A stretch of DNA of 55,792 nucleotides, from positions 1 through 55,792 of the forward strand of contig NZ_CAMYBV010000013.1 in NCBI RefSeq assembly GCF_947254095.1, given 5' to 3'. Position numbers and translations under genes: made by a program. The notes under the pieces are model-generated. The model ran no database searches and had not been told where the DNA came from. It was given only the letters and a program-made list of their open reading frames with translations. This DNA is from an uncultured Mobiluncus sp. (GTDB taxonomy: Bacteria; Actinomycetota; Actinomycetes; Actinomycetales; Actinomycetaceae). Of this stretch, positions 44,001 to 53,000 are shown one piece after another; the first letter of the stretch is position 1, and every line of letters starts with the position of its first letter.

Positions 44001-47000
44001 CGGCACCTTGCCGGCGTCAGTCTTGACACCGTTAGCGTCAGTGGTGACGTAGTGCAGCTCACCAACCAGGGTGTAGTTGTGCTTCGGCTCGAACTTGCCG
44101 GTGAACGTCACGGTATCGGTGATGACCGCGTTCTTCTGACCAGGAATCATGGTCTGGTTCCCGTCGGAGTCCTTCGCGGAGGTACCCATCCCGCCGGAGT
44201 GAACCGTCTGAGCCTCATCGGTGATGTCGTGGTGGATAGCCACGGGCTTGCCGTTCAGTTTCAGGTTTTCAAAGACCACCAGGTCCTTGCCCGTCGGGGT
44301 AGGCTGGCCGTTTTCGTCAACCCACAGACCCAGCTCCTTGGCCTTCTCCACGCTCATCTCGAAAGTGAGATCCTTCGCGAACTTGCCATTCGCGTCGGCG
44401 ACAACCTTGACGTCTCCGTCCTTGTTGAACACACCGGTGTGAACCGGATTGCCGTTCGCGTCGGCCATCATCAACTCACCGTCGATGGTGTATTCCTTGC
44501 CCGGAATCAGGCCGGAACCGGTGACGGTATCAATGATCTTGATGGGCTGAGTCGGATCGACGTACTTGTCGCCGTCGCCGTCCTTCGCGTCAGTAGTGAC
44601 GCCGGGGACGTAAACGGTCTGAGCCTCGTCCTCCGGGTTAGCGTGTTCAGCAACGGTAGCCCCCGGGTTGGTGGGCTTTCCGGCCGTCTGGTCGAAGTCG
44701 CTCGCCTTGTAGAGTTTCTCGAACACTACGTACTTCTCACCACTCACGACCTTCACACCTGGGAAGGTGAGATCCATCGTGCCGTTGGCGGGAGCACCCT
44801 TGGCGATGCTCAGCGTCTGGAACGTGGTCTGAACCTGCGTGGTGTTATTGCCGTTAATCTTCATCAGCTGGCCGTACATGACGTACTTGCCCGGAGCGAT
44901 GGAGTTGTAGGCAACCTTATCGTTCACGACTACGCCGGAGAGTTCCTTGGTCTTGGAATCCGTTACCGGCTTGGCGTTAGTCATGTCCACAGTCGCGTTG
45001 CGCGTGACATCCTTACCGTTAATGTTCTGGGTGGTAGGAGCACCATCCTTCACATTCGCGGTCGTACCGATTGACGGGCTGTAAACCGTCTGAGCCTCAT
45101 CGGTAATCTCGGCGTGAGTCGCTACGACGACATCGCCATTCTTGAGGTCTTCAAAGACCACCACAGTTTGGCCTTGCAGAGCCTTAGCCGGAACCTCAAA
45201 GGTCACGTCGACGCTGCCGCTGAAGGTTTTATCCGTGGACTCTCGAGTCAAGTCAATGGTGACAGGCTTCACCGTGACACCTGGTACTTCAGCTTCCTTA
45301 GTGACCTGAGTACCGTCAGCCAACGTAGCGTTAGCCTGATAGTGCAGGGTACCGGTTACGGTGTACTTGGCGCCGCCATTGAGGTTCTTGTATTCGACCT
45401 TATCGACGACCTTGACAGTCCCTGTGGTCTTGGGGCCAACCGCTTGGGTGCCGCCAGCCTTACCGACAGTGGCGTTGGTCTTTACTGACGGGGTGAACAG
45501 GCGCTGGCAAATCACATCAGCATCGTGCTTGGCAATAGCCTTTGCCTCAACTTGGTCAGCCGGAGTTCCCTTCGGAACCAAGTATTGCTGAACATAGAAC
45601 ACCGGTTCACCGTTGTCGACACTAGCGACGGCTTCTTGCAACTTGGTCTGGTCAATAACGATATTGCCGTTCTTGCCTACGACCCATTCATCAACACCGC
45701 CCTTGGTCAGACCATTCGCATCCGCGCGACCTTCACCGACTACCTGAGAATGGTCAGTTGACAACACTACGCGTCCGTAGAGTTCGTAGTCGACACCGTC
45801 CTCAGCCTTGGCGTTCTTGACCCAAACCTTATCGGTTATCTTATTGGTCGCCTTGTCAACAACAGACAAGAGCTTTTGCCCATTAGCCGTGGTCGCCGAG
45901 GTCTTCATCTCGGGGCTCCACTGGGGAATTACGGTCTGGTTGCCTGGCAAATCAAGCTCAGCGGCAATCATGTTGCAGTTAGAGTTGCAAACATTGAGTA
46001 CACCGTCATTCAGGTAATTCGGATCACGGTAAACCATTACCGCCACAGAAATACCCTTGGGATACTTCTTTAGGGTATCCACAGAAATCGTGTAGGCAGA
46101 ATTGTGTGCAGTGTCAAACTTGAACGTTTGTGTCCCGTAACCGGCACTTTGGTTCGTAATATCGAACTCCTGCCACATGTACTGCTGCTTCACGCCATTC
46201 TTATCTATCCAGGTAATGTGGTCTCCACCATTAAAGCTCTTGACTTTACCCTTGGAGGTGTCGAACAGGCGACCCACCGCTACGTAGTGACCAGCGGGTA
46301 GGTTACTGGCCTTTACCGTATCGGAAAGAGTGACGTACTTGTCAGTCTGCTTAATATTGAGTTCAAGGGGCTTACCTTCTTCTCGCTTACCATCTACACC
46401 TTCTTGAACTAAGGTGGTGTCCACGTTATAGAAGCAGTCCCACTTGTTCGTCATGGTGACGCTGACTTGAGTTGTTGCCTTCGCTTCAAAGCTTATGGCA
46501 GCCTTGTCTTTATTATCTTGCACCATGTCGAAGGAGTAGTGACCCTCGACCGGTTCAACACCGGCTTCATCGAAAGTCGCTTTCATGTCGACATCGTGGT
46601 TCCAGCCCTGGTAATAGAACATATTGTAGTCGTTGAAATTCTTATCCAACTCGGCCACAGTACACTTAGCACCGTAAGGAACCTTCACCGGCAAAGTTAC
46701 AGAATCGCCGTTAGCGGGAACCTCCCAAACGCCGTCTTTATGCTGGTCATCACTGACAGGCTTGCCATCGCAGGTAACCTTCATAAACACGGATTCTCGT
46801 GTCATGAACTTATATCCGGTATTTTGCTGTGCGTTGAAGTGCTCGACAGTGTGCGTACCGTTGTAATCACCGTGAGGTTTAGAAACGGCAATCTTCTTTA
46901 ACACCAGCTCGACGTCTTTGTGCGTCAGCTTGTTCGTAGCAGTCAAGCCGGTAGTGGAACCGTCCTTGCCGATAGTGAACTTGCCGGCGGTAGAGCCGTC

Positions 47001-50000
47001 CGCACCGAACACGAAGTTACCCTCAGCGCCGACAGCAGTGTAAGGAGTCGGCTCTACGCCCTTAATAGTCGTAGATTCATTCAAGGACCAGGACACTTCG
47101 GCAGCTATGCCAGTGGTGGTACCGCTCGGGGCAATCTCGCGGATGGAGCACTTGGAACCGGTCGGAATATCCCCGGAAGTCCAGGTTTGACCTGCCTTGA
47201 TGCTGAACTTGTTAGGAGCAGCAGCCGTCCCGACCTCGGATCCGTCCGAGGTCACACACCAGTATTCGAAGTTGTACTTACCGTTCACAATCGAAGCGGT
47301 GGAGTCGGCGTCAATCACCTTCTTGACGCTGAACTTGCCGTTCGCGTCAGAGTAGGTGTTGGTCACCGTGACGTCAACCACATTGTCCTTTTCGACTACA
47401 AAGTCGTTCTTCGACAGGGTAGCCGACAGGGTCGAGCCTTGCTCAGTCTTTGCACCGGCCTGATCCTCGGTGATGTGGCACTTGTAGCCGACAGGGATGT
47501 TCTCTGAGGACTTGTGGCCCTTATCGGTGACACCAGTCACCTTGCCTGTCACCTTTTGAGTGGCATCGTTCGGGTCAGCACAGGTGTAGCTGAAGTCGTA
47601 GGACTCCTTCACCGTGATGTTCTTGGCGGCATCAACCTTCTTGATAATCTTGAACTTGCCCAGCTCGCGCTCGTAAGTGTTGATTACCTCAACGGTCCGG
47701 CCCTGTTCGGTATCCAAAGTGACCGTGCCGGTCGCCTTGTCGGAAAGGACTTTCTGACCTTCTTTCATCTCCACGGTCCAGATGTGTCCGGCCACCTTCG
47801 CGCTGGCGTCAGATTCGGTGATGGTACAGGTCGCACCGACCGGAATCTTCGCACCGTTCACATCAGTGGTGAACTCGGCACTGTCGCCGTCCTTAAAGGT
47901 CTTGCCGTCCATGATGACGTGGTCTTTGTGATCAGTCGGGTAGTTACAAGTCGCTGAGAGCTTGACCGTCTTAGAGCCAACGTTGGTGTTCTCACCAGCC
48001 ACGACGGTCTTTTTGACCACCAGCTTGGTGTCGGGCACCGTGAAGTCGTTGGTGGCGCCAATCATCAGCGCTTCGTCTTCCTTATCCACGGTGAACGCCA
48101 CGCCGTTGGGCTGGGCTTTCGCGTTGGTATCGAAAGGCTTGACTTCCTTGCCTTCAACCGGGTCAGCTGAGTCGACTGTCCACTTGGTCGTGACCTTTTC
48201 ATTCGCCTGAGCCACTGCCGGTTTCTCCCACACGACACACTTGGTGCCTACGGGGAGTTTCTCGACCTTAATCGGGTCGCTGCCGGCTTTCAGGTCGTAA
48301 CCGACACCGTTCTTAACCGCTCCGGCCGGGGTCTGGCAGGAGTAGTTGAAGAAGAACTGTTCGGTGTGGTTGCCAGTGTTGTTACCGGTGAGGGCGGCCT
48401 TATAGAACTTAAAGCCGGTCATCTTTTCGGTGTAAACGTTGGTGGCAGCGAACTGGAAAGTCGTGGTCACGGTCTGTTCACCGGACGCCAGATCTTTACC
48501 TGCCGGAACGAACGAGGTAGACACGTACTTCAACGGGTTCGTGTTCGGGTTGTTCACCAGCTGTTTGTTGGTGGCGTCCAGTTGAGCCTGCGGCTCAGCC
48601 ACGGAACACTTGGAGTCCTTCGGCACCACAATCGCTGCCGATTCCTGACCGGGTTCTACTTCGATGAAGTCAGCCTTTGCCTGGGAGCCAAACGGCTTGG
48701 CCTGAGTGTAGGTCTTACCGTTCGGGGCTGTACAGCTGTAGGTGAACTTAAAGGTGGCATCGGGTGCGAAGATAGCTCCGCCCTGGACGACCTTTTTAAT
48801 GGTGAAGCTCGCCTTGTCGTATTCCAGCTCGTTCTTGGCTTCCAGCTTTAACACCTGAGCCTCGCCATTCTCTTGTTTGGGAATGGTGAACTGCTTGAAG
48901 CCAGCGTTAGTGCCGGTGGCGTTGGCGAGGTCCGTCACCCAAGACGGGGTGACAGTGACACCGTCAATCTTTACCGGATTTTCCTTGATGTAGCAGGTGG
49001 TGCCGACCAAGATGTCCTTGTCAACGGGCTTGGTTTCCCCAGCTTTCACGTTCAGGGTACCTTTGGTCTTAGCATCATCGTCACACTTGTAATCAAAAGC
49101 GAAATCGGTGGCGGTAGCCTTGGCGTCGCCGTCAACAGTCTTGGTGACAGAGAACTTGCCGTAGTTTGCCGTAACCGTGTTGGTGGCCACAACCTCCACT
49201 TTCGGCTCGGCGCCTTCCTTGATTTTTACCACAGCGTCGTTTCCACTCGCCGAAGTGGCACCCTTATATTCGACCTTGCTGGTAGCAGCCGAGGTGGACG
49301 GGTCGTCTTCGTGAATCGTGCACTCGGTGTCCACCGGGTACTGGGACGAGGTCCAAGTATCGCCAGCCTTCAGGGAGAATTTAGACACATCATGACCACA
49401 GGTGACAGTGAACTTGAATTCCTTCAGCGGGTTCGCACCGTCAGCCTTGACCTTCTTGGTCAGCTTGAACGAACCCATCTTCTGTTCGTAAACGTTCGTC
49501 GCTGTCACCAGCACGACCGCGTTCGGGTTGCGTGGAACGTCAAATTTTAGGAGCTTAGAGTTGTTGACATCGTATTGTGCACCACTGAGGTCGAAAGACA
49601 AATCCTTAAAATTGGCTTTTGCGATAGCGGGTTTCCGCGGCTCGGTGATGGTACAGGTCATACCGGGTTTAACACCCTTGACTGAGACAGCTTCTCCGTT
49701 ACCAGCCACCGGCACGTCATCGGATACTGGCTTGGTCTTGCCAGACTCATCCGAGCATGAGTAATGCAACACAAAGTCATCGTTGATGAGCTTGCCATCG
49801 GTAAACCTGGCAATCTTCCGCAGGCTGAAGGATGCATCAGCGGGCAGGTACAGGTTCATAAACGACACCTGGTTGGTGAAATCGCTACGAATCGGACGGA
49901 GCGCCACCGTGTTGGACTGGACAGGTTTAACCAAAGCGTCCGCAGCGGAAATCGTGACGTCATAGCCGCTGGGAGGCATCGGCTTCGTTTCGGTCACTTT

Positions 50001-53000
50001 GCATCGGGCGCCAATCGGCAAGTCCTTTACATCGTGGCTCCACGGATTGCCATCCGCGTCAGATGAAGAATCCTCGGGAAGCTCGAAACTTCCGCCCACA
50101 CCTTTATCACAGGTGTAGGTGAAGTGGAACTTGCCGCCGTTAGCGTTCGCTGCAGCGTAGGCGTCGAACTTGCCCTCACTGTTGACGTACTTAAAGACTT
50201 TAAAGCCACCGGTTGGTTCCTGATAGGTGTTGGTCACCGCCAGGTTGATGTCACCAGCGTCGCCCATCTTAAACTTGGCTTTCGAGCCAATAGTCTTGCC
50301 GTTCAGGTTGACCGGCACGGGGCTACCTACCATCTCAGCATTGCCCCCAACCCAGCGCGGGTCGCTAGCCAAATCGACCGGAGCCGGCAGGTAGGTTTCC
50401 TCCACGGTGCAGGTAGTACCGGGGGTTACCTCAATCGGGCTGGCTAGATACCCTGCCCAAGCGGGGCTTGTGTTAGCCACGCCACCCCGAGCCGGAGCGT
50501 AGAGGGTCGCGGTAGTACCGTCGTCACAGCTGACGCGGAAAGTCACGTTGCCTTCGGCCTTATCGGTAGGACCTTCTACTTCCTTTGACAGGGTCAGCTG
50601 GGCCTTGTTCTTAACGATTTTAACGGTCTGATCCGCGTTCTCGCCAACGTGCTGGGCGATGATGTTGAGCTTGCCATAGGCAGAATTAACTTGTCCACCG
50701 CCGGCGTACTTCGGGTCGGAAGTCGCCAAGACTTCTTCGTAATAGAAGTAATCCCCGTGCTTAACCTCAGAGGCCTTTACCTTATGTTCGAACAGACCTG
50801 TCACGATACCCTCACCGCTAAACTTGGCGTCGGCAGTTTGGGTGAATACCGTGGTGGCGACTCCGCCACTAACTTTCTTAAGGGTGCCAATCAGGTACTT
50901 AGCAATCGAACCGGTATCGGCGGGAATGTTTTTATACTTCACATCATCGGTAAGGGTGATGACTTCATCTGCCTTGGAGAACGTGGCGGTTTCCGCGCCA
51001 CCGGGCATCGAGTCAGCGCCATTCACCTTCGCGATGGTGGAAATGGAAGGCTTCGGCTCTTGAACAAAGGTCCATGACACTTCCAGTTCCCCGGAGACAG
51101 TGATGGTCTTGGTCAAAACCGCTACCTGACCTTGGGTAGCCCCTGTCGGGGCATCAACGAAGTAAGGATCCTCGACGTTCTCAACCGAACCTGCGAAAGA
51201 GATCTTAAACGCTTTCTGGTTAGCAATCTTCAGGGTCACCCCATTGACCGCGTCCTTCAAGCTAATCTGGGTGATGGCTTTACCGTTTTGATCTGTAGCA
51301 CCCTCAACCTTGAGGAAAACCTTGTCGCCAATAGCCTTACCTGCAGCCGAGTTTGGGTCGTATTCTTTCAACTTCACGGTCAATAGGGACGTGCCGTCAT
51401 TAGCCGGTTCCAGGGACTCCTGGTCGAGGTGCATGGTTTCCAAGGCCTTGACTACGTTTGGATCCTGGCGATTCTCATACGCCGCCTTAGCTTGCTGAAT
51501 CAACGTCTTAACATCGGTATCAGCGGCATTACCCCATTGCTTACTGTCCGCATCCCAGGCGCGGCCATTATCGGTTATACCAAAAATAACCATCCAAATT
51601 GCGTTCTGGTATTTGCCCCAATGTTGTTGGCCATTCTTGGCAAAGTGCCAGGCAAGAGCCTTAATCGTTTCTGCCTTTTCGGGATGTTCCTTTGCCCAAT
51701 AGATTGTTGATTTTGATGGGTCAGTATAAACATTAGCGGGCCCGCCGGGAGATCCATAGAAGGGTTCAACACAGAAACTGGGAACGCCGTTTACAGAAAA
51801 TGAGTTGGTTTTGTCGCTGGGGTAAATAGTCAGGAATTCAATATCCTGCTGTTTTGTACCTTGACCATTGAAGAACTTTTTCGCCCATTTCCAAACATCT
51901 GTCTGACCATGTCTCACGTGTGCCGTCCAGTCCTTAACCAAGACAAAGGAACCGAGCGGGACGATAGGTCCGTTTTCTTCACAAGCCTGAATGCCGGGGA
52001 ACTTAGAGACACTGGGTGTCTTGCTGTACTGTTCCTCGAACCAAGCCAAACCCTGTTTACGTAGCTTGTCGAACTGGGCGTCGAGGTTATCCACCATTTT
52101 TGCCTTGGTGGCAGCGTCGATGTTATGTGCAGCCACAAACTGGTCAAGTTGATTCAATACATCGGTTTTAGCGTCATCAACCTGTTTATTAAAGGCGGCA
52201 ATCGCGGTGTCTTTATCAACGCTGGGATCAAACTTGAGCTTAATTTCTTTCATCTTGGGCTCAAATTTGTAAGCGAAAGGAACCGCGCCGGAAGTAGCCG
52301 TCTGGGTGGGAGTAGGGTTCGCACCCCGGTCCGCTCCTACGGCAGCCGGCGCGGGAGATTCCGGAGAAAGTTCTAGAGCTGGGGAGGATTCCTCAGGGCT
52401 GGCAGGCAGCTGCGGAGTAGTGGCCGAACCGGTGGACTCGGTGGAGGTAGCCGGGTCGCCGGAGGGGTCGGAAGTCTGAGCAAAAATACGCGCCTGAGTC
52501 GCGCCGGTATCAGCCGTCTCGCCTTCGACTGGATCTAAGCTCAGAGTGAGAGTATCTTCCTCTGCAGCAGGGTCAACAGAGGAAACAGCGGAACGGCTGG
52601 AGGTAGCCGCCTGGTTGGAAGATCCAGAAGCATTAAAAGGCAGCGTGGTGGAGGAGCCACCGGGGAAGATAACCCACGCACCAAAACCTTTTTCGATGTC
52701 CTTGCCAAGTGGCGTCTCATAAAGTTTGCCTCGGTCAGGAGCTACCTGTTCCAGACCATCGCCACGATCCCACTGTGGGGTGCCCTTCTGTATGCCCCAA
52801 GTCGAAATGCGATCGGCCTTGGTAATACATTCCTTGGGCAGGTACTGAGCCGTGAAATCCCCGACCTGGGCGGTCTCGCCGTAGTGCTCCGCCGCTTCCT
52901 TCGGGTCTTTGGTCGAGAACAAGTGACCAGTGTAAGCAAGTATGAACCGTTTACTTTTATCCTTCTGCATATCTATTTGTGCATTCGGTGAAACGGTCAC

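Noticed and set aside
41835..45074. Plus-strand open frame of ~1,080 aa inside the giant gene
   Set aside because: It is the shadow of the minus-strand repeats: no ribosome binding site, no recognisable domain, and its LVV/HQV-rich composition comes from the antisense of VVFE and similar motifs.
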